A stretch of 64,000 nucleotides of DNA from Rhizobium chutanense (lineage in GTDB: Bacteria; Pseudomonadota; Alphaproteobacteria; Rhizobiales; Rhizobiaceae), in NCBI RefSeq assembly GCF_002531935.1, contig NZ_NWSV01000020.1, forward strand, positions 1-64,000. The letters run 5' to 3'. Numbering within the stretch: position 1 is the stretch's first letter; each line of letters opens with the position of its first letter. The notes beneath the pieces were generated by a model. The model did not search any database, was not told the origin of the DNA, and was given only the letters and a program-made list of their open reading frames with translations. The translations under genes were made by a program, and so were the position numbers. This document shows positions 37,293-45,166 of the stretch, one piece after another.

Positions 37293-38930
37293 TCAGCCGA
37301 TCGAAATGTTCCAGGGTTCGACGATCTGCCAGTCGAGGTTCTTGTCCAGACCCTTGACCTCCTTGGTGGCCCAGCGCGACATCGCCTGAGAGTACCACGG
37401 GATGAAGGCCCAATCGTCGCGGAACGCCTTCTGGGCCTGCTGGGCGAGCGCGATGCGCTGCGGATCGTCCGCAGCCTTGGTCGTCGCTTCGGCAAGCGCG
37501 CTGTCGACCTTGTCGTTCTTGTATCCGCCGAGCTTGTTCTGGGCGTTCGACGATGTCGAGGCGATGCTGCCCGCCAGATACGACACGGCATCGGGGACAC
37601 GGGTGCCGACGTCGTCGCGGAAGATCTGGACCGAGTTCTGGTCCGGGCCGGCATAGGCGTCCTGCTGCGGCTTCATATCGACGGCCGTGATGCCGAGATT
37701 CTGGCGCCACTGCTCGGCAATGAACTGGGCGGCAGCCTGAATGGCCGGTCCCGAGATACCGACGAACAGGAGCTTCGGCAGCCGCTCCGGCCCGCCATAG
37801 CTGGATTCGGCCAGCAGCTTCTTGGCGCCTGCCGGATCGTAGGGATAGGGCTCGAAGCCGGAATTGTCAGCACCCGGAACCGCGTTGAGGATCTGGTCGG
37901 CCTTCTTGTGCGGCCCGTCGGGATAGGACGCCTTGAACAGGCCGTCACGGTCGACCGCCATGATCAGCGCCTGGCGGACCTTCGGATCGTCCATCGGCGC
38001 GCGGGAGATGTTGAACCAGAAGTGCTGGCTGGTCGGGATCAACGGGCCGGCCGAGAATTCCGGGCCGAGATCCTGGATGATGGTCGAGGTGATGAGTTCG
38101 GTATGAGCATTGAACTCTCCCGACTTGATCAGCGACGTGGCGCTGACATTGTCCTCGATCGAGGTGATGTCGATGCGCGCAAGCTTCGGTTTCGGCCCGA
38201 AGAAATTCTCGTTCGGCTCGAAGGTGAGTTTGCCGGCGTCGATATCGAGGCTCGTCAGCTTGAAGGGACCGGAGAAGACCGGCTTGCTGTCCGGCTTGTA
38301 CCAGTCGATGATCTCCTCGCCGTCGCTGCCGCGCGACTGCGACGCCTTGGTAATCGGCGCGATGTGGTTTGCCAGGCGCATGAAGAAGATCGGATCGGCG
38401 GCGGCCAGCGTCACGACGACGGTGCCCTCGTCGGGTGTTGCGACACCCGTCAGCTCGTTGCCGGAGCCGGCAGCGATTTCGGCATAACCCTTGACCTTGC
38501 TCAGCACCTGATCGGCGCGCTGGCTCTTGGTATTCGGCATCGAGGCGACTTCCCACGATCCCTTGACGTCGGCCGAAGTGATCTTGCTGCCATCGGAGAA
38601 GACCGCTTTCGGGTCGATCTTGAAAGTCCAGACCGTGTTGTCGGCCGATTCCCAGCTGGTGAAGACGTAAGGCTTGATATTGCCCTGGCTGTCGAAATAC
38701 ATCGGCGACGCCCACCAGATCGAATTCCAGCGGAAGGTTCTGCCGCCGCCGCGCAGCGGCGACCAATCCTGGTCGAAGGCCGGATGTGCGACCTTCAGCA
38801 CCTGGCCTTCATCGGCCATAAGGATGCGGGCGTTCATCCCGAACACGGTGAGGCCGACGCCGGCCGCAAGCCCGAGCTTCAGCGCATTGCGGCGCGATAG
38901 ATTGGTTTTATCCGATTGATCAAAAGACAT
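37293..38930 (-). CDS. Dpp/Opp-type ABC transporter substrate-binding protein (SBP_bac_5) with Tat-like signal
   Basis: A 545-residue periplasmic protein. The signal contains twin Arg (LSRRNALKLGLAAGVGLTVF) and is likely Tat-dependent. The body is SBP_bac_5: 'FDQDWSPLRGGGRTFRWNSIWW', 'TSADVKGSWEVASMP', 'DIDAGKLTFEPNENFFGPKP' and 'PYDPAGAKKLLAESSYGG'. Although the family is named for peptides, many rhizobial members bind sugars or acid oligosaccharides. The ATG at 38930 has a GGAGGG site. Its neighbours suggest an acid-sugar conjugate as ligand. Confidence 0.85.
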   Translation of the reverse strand: MSFDQSDKTNLSRRNALKLGLAAGVGLTVFGMNARILMADEGQVLKVAHPAFDQDWSPLRGGGRTFRWNSIWWASPMYFDSQGNIKPYVFTSWESADNTVWTFKIDPKAVFSDGSKITSADVKGSWEVASMPNTKSQRADQVLSKVKGYAEIAAGSGNELTGVATPDEGTVVVTLAAADPIFFMRLANHIAPITKASQSRGSDGEEIIDWYKPDSKPVFSGPFKLTSLDIDAGKLTFEPNENFFGPKPKLARIDITSIEDNVSATSLIKSGEFNAHTELITSTIIQDLGPEFSAGPLIPTSQHFWFNISRAPMDDPKVRQALIMAVDRDGLFKASYPDGPHKKADQILNAVPGADNSGFEPYPYDPAGAKKLLAESSYGGPERLPKLLFVGISGPAIQAAAQFIAEQWRQNLGITAVDMKPQQDAYAGPDQNSVQIFRDDVGTRVPDAVSYLAGSIASTSSNAQNKLGGYKNDKVDSALAEATTKAADDPQRIALAQQAQKAFRDDWAFIPWYSQAMSRWATKEVKGLDKNLDWQIVEPWNISIG

Positions 38931-39258
38931 GGCATTCCCTCCCACGGTGAATTCGGCAGCGTTCTCCCTGCGCCTGCCGGGCGCAGCACAATCCGTTCCG
39001 TATCGTTCTCTCGTTATTGTAAATATGTCAACAAAAAATCGCTGTTTTCGCCAAAACAAAATTCACGTCTAAAAATATCATAGCAATAACAGATAGATAA
39101 TTTTTAGAGACCACAGGAAAGCATTTTGTCTTCTTGACAAAAGCGCAGCAATGGAAAAGTTCTTAGCACTCCATCGCAAACAGACGACGACAATCGGATG
39201 CGCAACCGGACGGTTCGACCGCGGATCGGCAAGACAGGACGCGCCGAAGGAGGACAGG
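38931..39258. promoter_or_regulatory. Divergent control region of the acid-sugar genes
   Basis: A 328-base AT-rich region between the ABC operon (leftward) and the aldolase gene (rightward). It contains TATTGTA at 39015-39021, within TTATTGTAAATATGTCAAC, and a perfect inverted repeat TTTTGTC-N5-GACAAAA at 39124-39142. The first element recurs before the alcohol dehydrogenase gene at 41708 and the GntR gene at 32171. These are candidate operators for the local GntR protein. Confidence 0.5.
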
Positions 39259-40164
39259 ATGAGCCATCACAGGATCACAGGGGTCTTCAGCGCGGCCGCA
39301 ACCCCGCTGACGGCTGACAATACCCCGGATTTTGCCCTTTTCACCGATCATTGCCGGCAATTGCTGGCCGAGGGATGCCACGGCGTGGCATTGCTCGGCA
39401 CCACGGGTGAGGCCAATTCCTTCTCCGGCTCCGAGCGTCGGGCCATTCTGGAAGCGGCTGTGAAGGCCGGCATTCCCGCCGACAGGCTTCTGCCGGGCAC
39501 CGGCGTCGTCGCCATTCCCGAGACCGTGGAACTGACCCGGCACGCGCTGTCGCTCGGCGTCACCAAGGTGGTGATGCTGCCGCCCTTCTATTACAAGGGC
39601 GTCTCCGACGACGGCCTGTTCGCGGCCTATTCGCAGGTGCTGGAAAAGGTCGCCGATACCCGCCTGCAGGTCATCCTCTATCACATTCCGCAGGTCTCGG
39701 GCGTACCATTGTCCGTTCCGCTGATCGGAAGGTTGATTGCCGCCTTCCCGCAAACGGTGGTCGGCATCAAGGAATCTGCCGGCGATTTCAACAACATGCA
39801 GGCGATCATCGCCGCCTACCCCGGCTTCTCGGTGCTGGCGGGCGCCGATCCGCTGCTGCTGCCGCTGCTGAAGGCCGGCGGCGCCGGCTGCATCACCGCC
39901 ACTTCCAATCTCGTGGCGGATTCGCTCCGCACGATCTACGATCATGTCCATGACGCCGCGCGCGCCGGCGAAGTCGAAGCGGCGCAGGCGCGCATCAACG
40001 CCTATCGCACGCTGTCCAATTCCTACGTCCAGATCCCGACCATCAAGGCAATGGTCGGGCTGAAGACCGGCAATCCTTCCTGGAAGCGCACACGCGCGCC
40101 GCTGATGCCGCTCGGCGAGGCGGATTATGCCGCACTCGCCGAAAGCTACGCCAAACTGCCTTGA
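39259..40164 (+). CDS. Dihydrodipicolinate synthase/N-acetylneuraminate lyase family protein
   Basis: A 301-residue TIM-barrel aldolase. K171 in GIKESAGD is the Schiff-base Lys; Y141 in ILYHIPQ and the GTTGE loop (47-51) are the usual catalytic and carboxylate-binding elements. The family makes or breaks bonds next to an alpha-keto acid. A role in lysine synthesis is unlikely in this catabolic context. The ATG at 39259 has an AAGGAGG site; an upstream ATG at 39151 has no support. It is co-transcribed with the sialidase-like gene ten bases downstream. Confidence 0.85.
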   Translation: MSHHRITGVFSAAATPLTADNTPDFALFTDHCRQLLAEGCHGVALLGTTGEANSFSGSERRAILEAAVKAGIPADRLLPGTGVVAIPETVELTRHALSLGVTKVVMLPPFYYKGVSDDGLFAAYSQVLEKVADTRLQVILYHIPQVSGVPLSVPLIGRLIAAFPQTVVGIKESAGDFNNMQAIIAAYPGFSVLAGADPLLLPLLKAGGAGCITATSNLVADSLRTIYDHVHDAARAGEVEAAQARINAYRTLSNSYVQIPTIKAMVGLKTGNPSWKRTRAPLMPLGEADYAALAESYAKLP

Positions 40165-40174
40165 GGAGATCGTC

Positions 40175-41359
40175 ATGCATTTTACCGGCCTGCCCCCGGA
40201 AGCCGTTCCGGCCCTGATGACCGGGATCATTAGCCCTCATCCCGCCGTCGACGGCCGTGCCGAGGCCTATCTGCCCTCGCCCTGCATCCAGAACCATGCC
40301 GCCAATCTCGCCTTTCTGCCCGACGGCACGCTGAGCTGCGTCTGGTTCGGCGGCACGATGGAAGGCATGGGCGACATTTCGATTTACATGTCGCGGCTGA
40401 CACCGGGCACGACGCGCTGGTCGGAGCCGGAGAAGATGAGCGACGATCCGGAGAAATCCGAGCAAAATCCGTTGATTTTCAATGCTCCGAACGGAAAGGT
40501 CTGGTTGCTCTATACCTCGCAGACCTCGGGCAATCAGGACGGTTCGATTGTCAAATGCCGGATATCGGATGATGGCGGCCGGAGCTTCGGTCCTGTCCGG
40601 ATCCTCTGCGACAGCCCCGGCACCTTCGTTCGCCAGCAGATCGTCGTCAACGGCAGGGGCGACTGGCTGCTTCCGGTCTTCCGCTGTGTCGGCCTGAACG
40701 GCCAGCGGTGGAGCGGCGATGCCGATACCGCAGCGGTGCTGATTTCGCGCGACGGCGGTGCGAGCTGGCAAATGCACGATATTGCGGACAGTCTCGGCGC
40801 CGTGCACATGAACATCCTGCCGCTCGGCGGCGACGAGATGATCGCCTTCTATCGCAACCGTTTCGCCGAAAATATCCTGTCCAGCCGATCGTCCGATGGC
40901 GGCGAGACGTGGAGCGTGCCCGAACCCACCGAACTGCCGAACAACAACTCCTCGATCCAGGCCACGATCCTGAATGATGGAGCAATCGCAATGGTTTACA
41001 ATCATTCGAATGCGACCATGTCGGATGCGCGGCGCCAGTCGCTCTACGACGAAATCGACGGCGACGAGGCGGGAGCGGCCGTCATTGCCGCCGATAGCGG
41101 CCGCAAGGCGGTCTGGGGTGTTCCGCGGGCGCCGCTGAGCCTGGCGATATCCAGGGATGGCGGCAAGAGCTTTCCGCACCGCATCGATCTCGATACCGGC
41201 GACGGCTTCTGCCTCAGCAACAATTCGAAGGATTCGCTGAACCGCGAATTCTCCTATCCCTCGATCATCCAGGGCCGCGACGGCGTGCTCCATATCGCCT
41301 ATACCTACTACCGGCGCGCCATCAAATATGTGCGCCTTGCCCCGCAATCGCTGCCCTGA
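40175..41359 (+). CDS. Sialidase-like BNR/Asp-box protein, predicted cytoplasmic
   Basis: A 394-residue beta-propeller protein with four Asp boxes: SDDGGRSF, SRDGGASW, SSDGGETW and SRDGGKSF. The N-terminus has 'SPCIQNHAANLAFLPDGTLS' and 'VWFGGTMEGMGDISIY', as in the exo-sialidase-like group found next to sugar ABC operons. There is no signal peptide, so it acts on imported material. Family members cleave terminal acidic sugars or do lyase-type chemistry. A sialic acid substrate is not supported because nanE/nanK-type genes are absent. The start has a GAGGAG site. Confidence 0.8.
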   Translation: MHFTGLPPEAVPALMTGIISPHPAVDGRAEAYLPSPCIQNHAANLAFLPDGTLSCVWFGGTMEGMGDISIYMSRLTPGTTRWSEPEKMSDDPEKSEQNPLIFNAPNGKVWLLYTSQTSGNQDGSIVKCRISDDGGRSFGPVRILCDSPGTFVRQQIVVNGRGDWLLPVFRCVGLNGQRWSGDADTAAVLISRDGGASWQMHDIADSLGAVHMNILPLGGDEMIAFYRNRFAENILSSRSSDGGETWSVPEPTELPNNNSSIQATILNDGAIAMVYNHSNATMSDARRQSLYDEIDGDEAGAAVIAADSGRKAVWGVPRAPLSLAISRDGGKSFPHRIDLDTGDGFCLSNNSKDSLNREFSYPSIIQGRDGVLHIAYTYYRRAIKYVRLAPQSLP

Positions 41360-41707
41360 TCGACGCGGCAGACCGAAGTTTGTAAACCTGCATCCGATCG
41401 TGCGCGAAAGGATGCAGGATCATCGCCGTTGGACCACTTCCCTGGTGATGAAATTGACAAGAGGCGTAGACTGGCAGATGGCGGCCGCTTCTTCGCGCCC
41501 GAAAATCCTCTCTGTCGCAAAAAATCATTTAACATATTGATATAACTTTTGATTATTGCACGGCAGCGCTGATTTTAAAGTCGTGCCGACCCATGCCGGG
41601 CGATAAAAATTTCCGCGCCGTGGAATGCCGGCTTGACATTGATCTTACAACTTTACAATAAAGAAGGCGACATTATTGCCGCAAGCTCTTGCAGGGAGGA
41701 CTGGTTC
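41360..41707. other. Intergenic region with a candidate promoter for the alcohol dehydrogenase gene
   Basis: About 350 bases without a gene. TTGACA at 41633-41638 and TACAAT at 41654-41659 form a possible promoter, though their 15-base spacing is short. The -10 element overlaps TACAATA (41654-41660), the reverse complement of the TATTGTA element found before the ABC operon. That would fit repression by the GntR protein. Confidence 0.4.
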
Positions 41708-42841
41708 ATGGCCAGCTTGGATTCGCCGATCACGATCGTTCGGCCGCATCTGATCGAATTCGGCATCGGCACAGCGGGAAAGCTTGGCACATGGGCTGCC
41801 GGAAAGGGCTATCGGCGCACGCTTGTCATTTCCGATGCTTTCAACGCTTCGCGCATCGACGTGCTGGAGCTCAAAGGGGAAGTGACGGTTTTCTCCGAAG
41901 TGACGCCCGAGCCGGATACCGCCAATCTCGATAAAGTGCTGGCCGCGGCGAACGCGGCCGAAGCCGAGCTGATCGTCGGCTTCGGTGGCGGCAGCGCCAT
42001 GGACCTGGCAAAACTGGCCGCCGTTCTTGCCGGCTCCGCGCAGACACTGCGTGAGGTCGTCGGCCCGAACAAGGTGCATGGGCCGCGCAAGGTGGCGCTT
42101 GCCCAGGTACCGACGACATCGGGCACCGGCAGCGAGGCCGGCATCCGCGCGCTGGTCACCGATCCCCAGACGATGGCCAAGCTTGCGGTGGAAAGCCTGC
42201 ATATGCTGGCCGATATCGCCGTCATCGATCCTGCCCTTACCTTCAGCGTGCCGGCCCGCACGACGGCCGCCACCGGCGTCGACGCGATGGCCCACTGCGT
42301 CGAGGCCTTCACCAACCGCAAGGCCCATCCGATGGTCGACATCTATGCAATCGAGGGAACGCGCCTCGTCGGCAAATATCTCGCCCGCGCCGTCAAGGAT
42401 GGGAACGACGCCGAGGCCCGCGCCGGTCTCTCACTCGCCTCGCTGTACGGTGGTTTCTGCCTCGGCCCGGTCAATACCGCCGGCGGCCATGCCCTGGCCT
42501 ATCCGCTCGGCACGCGCTGGCATGTGGCGCACGGCGCGGCCAATGCGCTGATCTTCCCGCATGTGCTCGCCTTCAACACGCCGTCGGCCCCGGAAAAGAC
42601 GACAGCGGTGATGCAGGCGCTCGGGCGGCAAACGTCGGGAAATACGGCATCCGTCTTCGATGCAGCTTACGCTTTCTGCGCCGAACTTGGCATCGAGATG
42701 AAGCTGTCCGCCCTCGGTGTGCCGGAAAGCGATCTCGACGCCATGGCCGACGACGCCTTTGCCATCCGCCGGTTGCTCGACAACAATCCGCGTGATCTCA
42801 CACGCGCCGACATTCGCTCGATTTACGCGGCCGCCTTTTAG
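41708..42841 (+). CDS. Iron-type alcohol dehydrogenase/maleylacetate reductase-like protein
   Basis: A 377-residue group III dehydrogenase. The nucleotide-binding part has GFGGGSAMDLAK (91-102) and TTSGTGSE (136-143). Metal ligands are D192, H196, H261 and H275. It oxidises or reduces an alcohol or oxo group with NAD(P). The ATG at 41708 has a GGGAGGA site; an earlier ATG has none. Together with the PdxA2-type gene it probably handles oxidation steps of acid-sugar breakdown. The stop codon touches a rhizobial palindromic repeat. Confidence 0.85.
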   Translation: MASLDSPITIVRPHLIEFGIGTAGKLGTWAAGKGYRRTLVISDAFNASRIDVLELKGEVTVFSEVTPEPDTANLDKVLAAANAAEAELIVGFGGGSAMDLAKLAAVLAGSAQTLREVVGPNKVHGPRKVALAQVPTTSGTGSEAGIRALVTDPQTMAKLAVESLHMLADIAVIDPALTFSVPARTTAATGVDAMAHCVEAFTNRKAHPMVDIYAIEGTRLVGKYLARAVKDGNDAEARAGLSLASLYGGFCLGPVNTAGGHALAYPLGTRWHVAHGAANALIFPHVLAFNTPSAPEKTTAVMQALGRQTSGNTASVFDAAYAFCAELGIEMKLSALGVPESDLDAMADDAFAIRRLLDNNPRDLTRADIRSIYAAAF

Positions 42842-42887
42842 AGCTTGATGCGAAAAGTGTAAGCGGTTTTCGGATGACATCATGCTC
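42841..42887. repeat. Rhizobial palindromic intergenic element
   Basis: The segment begins GAGCTTGATGCGAAAAGTGT and ends TTTTCGGATGACATCATGCTC. Its ends (GAGC..GATG / CATC..GCTC) and inner GAAAA/TTTTC arms pair imperfectly into a long hairpin. This is the well-known family of short palindromic elements scattered through intergenic DNA of Rhizobium and relatives. It overlaps the stop codon of the dehydrogenase gene and lies before pdxA, so it may affect the shared transcript. Confidence 0.75.
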
Positions 42888-42926
42888 CGGATCTAAAGCA
42901 AGACGGTTTTCAGAAGGGACTTTGAG

Positions 42927-43913
42927 ATGGACAGGAATGCGAAAGTCGCGGTGACGCTCGGTGATCCCTCCGGCGTCGGTCCCGAGGTGATCGTCAAGGC
43001 CTTGGCGGCGCTTCCGAGCGAGGAGCGCCGCGATTTCGTCATCGTCGGCAATGTCGAAGCGCTGGAACGCGCCGACCGCGTCAGCGGCACCGGGCTGAAA
43101 TTCGGGCCGGCCGATGCCGGCGGCGACGGCAGGATCGCCGTCGACGAAGTCGCGCTCGGGGCTGCGCTGCCCGAAATCGGCAAGGTCAGCCCCGTCGCCG
43201 GCGACGCCTCGGTGCGCTACATCACCCGCGCCGTCGATCTGGCCATGTCCGGTAAAGCCGATGTCATCGTCACCGCGCCGATCAACAAGGAGGCGATGAA
43301 CCTCGCCGGCCATCACCATGACGGCCATACCGGGCTTCTTGCCCATCTCACCGGCTCGAAGAGTTCCTTCATGCTGCTTGCCTCCGAGCGGCTGAACACC
43401 ATCCATGTCTCCACCCATATCTCGTTGAAGGGCGCGATCGAACGCGCCAAGACCGAGCGGGTGCTCGCCACCATCGAAGCCGGCCACCGGCACTTCCTGC
43501 GCTTGGGCAAAAACGCACGTATCGCCGTTGCCGGCCTCAATCCGCATTGCGGCGAAAACGGCCTGTTCGGCACCGAGGACATGGAATTCCTGGCGCCCGC
43601 CGTCGAGCAGGCACAGGCAAAAGGTATCGACGTCGTCGGGCCGATCTCGGCCGATACGGTGTTCGCCCGCGCCTATAACGGCGCCTTCGATCTCGTCATC
43701 GCCCAATATCACGACCAGGGTCATATCCCGATCAAGCTCGTCGCCTTCGAGACGGCGGTCAACGTCTCGCTCGGCCTGCCGATCGACCGCGTCTCGGTCG
43801 ATCACGGCACCGCCTTCGACATTGCCGGCACCGGCAAGGCCAACCACGTCAACATGCTGTCGGCGATCGCCTATGCCCGGCTGATGGCCCGCTCGCCGCG
43901 GCAGAGGGCGTGA
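42927..43913 (+). CDS. PdxA-family dehydrogenase, probably PdxA2 (4-phospho-acid-sugar dehydrogenase)
   Basis: A 328-residue enzyme of the 4-hydroxythreonine-4-phosphate dehydrogenase family: TLGDPSGVGPEV, TAPINKEAM, metal-binding HHHDGHTG, DTVF and QYHDQGHIP. The family does NAD-dependent oxidation with decarboxylation. True PdxA makes vitamin B6; PdxA2 paralogues next to a DUF1537 kinase degrade 4-phospho-threonate or -erythronate to dihydroxyacetone phosphate. The kinase at 32196 makes the second role more likely here. The start follows a weak AAGGGAC site. Confidence 0.85.
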   Translation: MDRNAKVAVTLGDPSGVGPEVIVKALAALPSEERRDFVIVGNVEALERADRVSGTGLKFGPADAGGDGRIAVDEVALGAALPEIGKVSPVAGDASVRYITRAVDLAMSGKADVIVTAPINKEAMNLAGHHHDGHTGLLAHLTGSKSSFMLLASERLNTIHVSTHISLKGAIERAKTERVLATIEAGHRHFLRLGKNARIAVAGLNPHCGENGLFGTEDMEFLAPAVEQAQAKGIDVVGPISADTVFARAYNGAFDLVIAQYHDQGHIPIKLVAFETAVNVSLGLPIDRVSVDHGTAFDIAGTGKANHVNMLSAIAYARLMARSPRQRA

Positions 43914-43930
43914 CCTGACGACATCCGTTG

Positions 43931-43958
43931 GCGGGCTTATCGAGCTGGCCGAGCCCGC
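43931..43958. terminator. Bidirectional stem-loop between pdxA-type and acyltransferase genes
   Basis: GCGGGCT (43931-43937) and AGCCCGC (43952-43958) form a seven-base GC-rich stem with a 14-base loop. It overlaps the last codons of the convergent acyltransferase gene and follows the pdxA-type stop by 17 bases, so it can serve both strands. Confidence 0.5.
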
Positions 43959-45118
43959 ATGGTCATCGTTTTGTCTACGAGACGAGCCGTTGCGTAAGCG
44001 AAGCCTACGACTGCGCTTAGGAGCATGAAAAAGGCGATAGGGCCGCTCAATCCGATCGACCCGGCGACTGCCTTGAAAACACCGATCACACCGCGGTGCA
44101 GGATGTAGACGGGGTAGGAGATATAGCCCACCCACGTCGCCAGCCTCTCGGCTTTTGCAGGCATCTCCAGAAAGAGGCCAAGCATCACGATGAGCGGCGC
44201 CAGGGCCATCGCGAACATCAGATCGTAGTAGGGCCGCAGCATGGAAGGAACCGGCGCGGCCATGAGAATCATCAGAAGAAGGCACGGCACGATCGCCGCC
44301 CAACCTTTCCTCCAGGCGGGCATGCCACCGAAGAGCCGGCTGATCACCACCCCTGCAGTAAATGAAAACATGACCCTTGGCAGACCACCTATTGCGGAAG
44401 GCCATTCCCAGCCGATATTCAACATACCGTACTTAAGACCCACAAAGGCCAAAAGCGCAGCCGCAACCAACGCGACCAGGCAAAGGGCACGCACAGAGAG
44501 CCGGAAAAGCCATAGCGCGAAGACGATGTTCACCAACAGCTCCCAGAACATCGACCATGCCGGACCATTGATTGGAAACATCCCCTGCATCGGGTTCGTT
44601 TGCAGGAAATACATCGGGCTGGGCAGAAAAACCCCGTTGGCAACGGTCGACACCAGCAGGTCAATGATACTTTGATGTCTCAGGCCCCAGCCTGTCAGCA
44701 GGACGATCTGTACGAGACCGACCAAGATTCCGATCAAATAGAGCGGATAAAGGCGCCTGATTCGAGCCGCCATGAACGCCTGGAACGGCAGGTCACGCGC
44801 AAGCCGTTTTCCATAAATCTCGGCGATGATAAAACCGCTGAGGACGAAGAAAAAGTCGACCGCCAGATAGGCCGATGGGGCATATCGTTCCTGGAAATGT
44901 GTGGCGACGACACAGATAGCGGCAAACCCGCGCATTGCATCCAGGGAGTAGTAACGGCTGCGGTCGGGAATCGAGACTGCTGCGGCGTCAATCGTCGATG
45001 GCGAATAACCGCGGTCGAGACTGGTCATCTGATCGATTATCCTATTTCGCTTGGTGCCTGAGCGGCGTTCAGATGCGGCGGATTGAAAGTGACGTCGTGC
45101 CGTCACTTGCTTTTGCAT
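43937..45118 (-). CDS. Acyltransferase 3 family protein (OafA/ExoZ-like)
   Basis: A 393-residue inner membrane protein with about ten helices. The start of the domain is the typical YSLDAMRGFAAICVVATHF, with the conserved His in the first helix, and 'RIRRLYPLYLIGILVG' holds the RxxR pattern. The family adds acetyl or other acyl groups to surface polysaccharides. The ATG at 45118 has a GGAGGAG site; a later ATG at 45028 is possible. It is the last of three polysaccharide genes, 48 bases after the flippase gene. Confidence 0.85.
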   Translation of the reverse strand: MQKQVTARRHFQSAASERRSGTKRNRIIDQMTSLDRGYSPSTIDAAAVSIPDRSRYYSLDAMRGFAAICVVATHFQERYAPSAYLAVDFFFVLSGFIIAEIYGKRLARDLPFQAFMAARIRRLYPLYLIGILVGLVQIVLLTGWGLRHQSIIDLLVSTVANGVFLPSPMYFLQTNPMQGMFPINGPAWSMFWELLVNIVFALWLFRLSVRALCLVALVAAALLAFVGLKYGMLNIGWEWPSAIGGLPRVMFSFTAGVVISRLFGGMPAWRKGWAAIVPCLLLMILMAAPVPSMLRPYYDLMFAMALAPLIVMLGLFLEMPAKAERLATWVGYISYPVYILHRGVIGVFKAVAGSIGLSGPIAFFMLLSAVVGFAYATARLVDKTMTMRARPAR

Positions 45119-45166
45119 ATCAGTCGGCTCCTCCGCAACACAGATCGCTGCGGAGGAGCCCCGATA

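Noticed and set aside
37182..38900. Very long plus-strand open frame opposite the acid-sugar binding-protein gene
   Set aside because: The minus strand encodes a full SBP_bac_5 protein with signal peptide and ribosome site; the plus frame has neither.
39259..41359. Sialic acid catabolic operon (NanA plus sialidase)
   Set aside because: The aldolase and Asp-box protein resemble NanA and sialidase only at superfamily level. No NanE, NanK or sialic-acid transporter is present, while acid-sugar kinase and PdxA2 genes are.
42927..43913. Vitamin B6 biosynthetic pdxA
   Set aside because: The family match is good, but the neighbouring acid-sugar kinase and dehydrogenase favour the PdxA2 catabolic role; it is not called as the biosynthetic gene.
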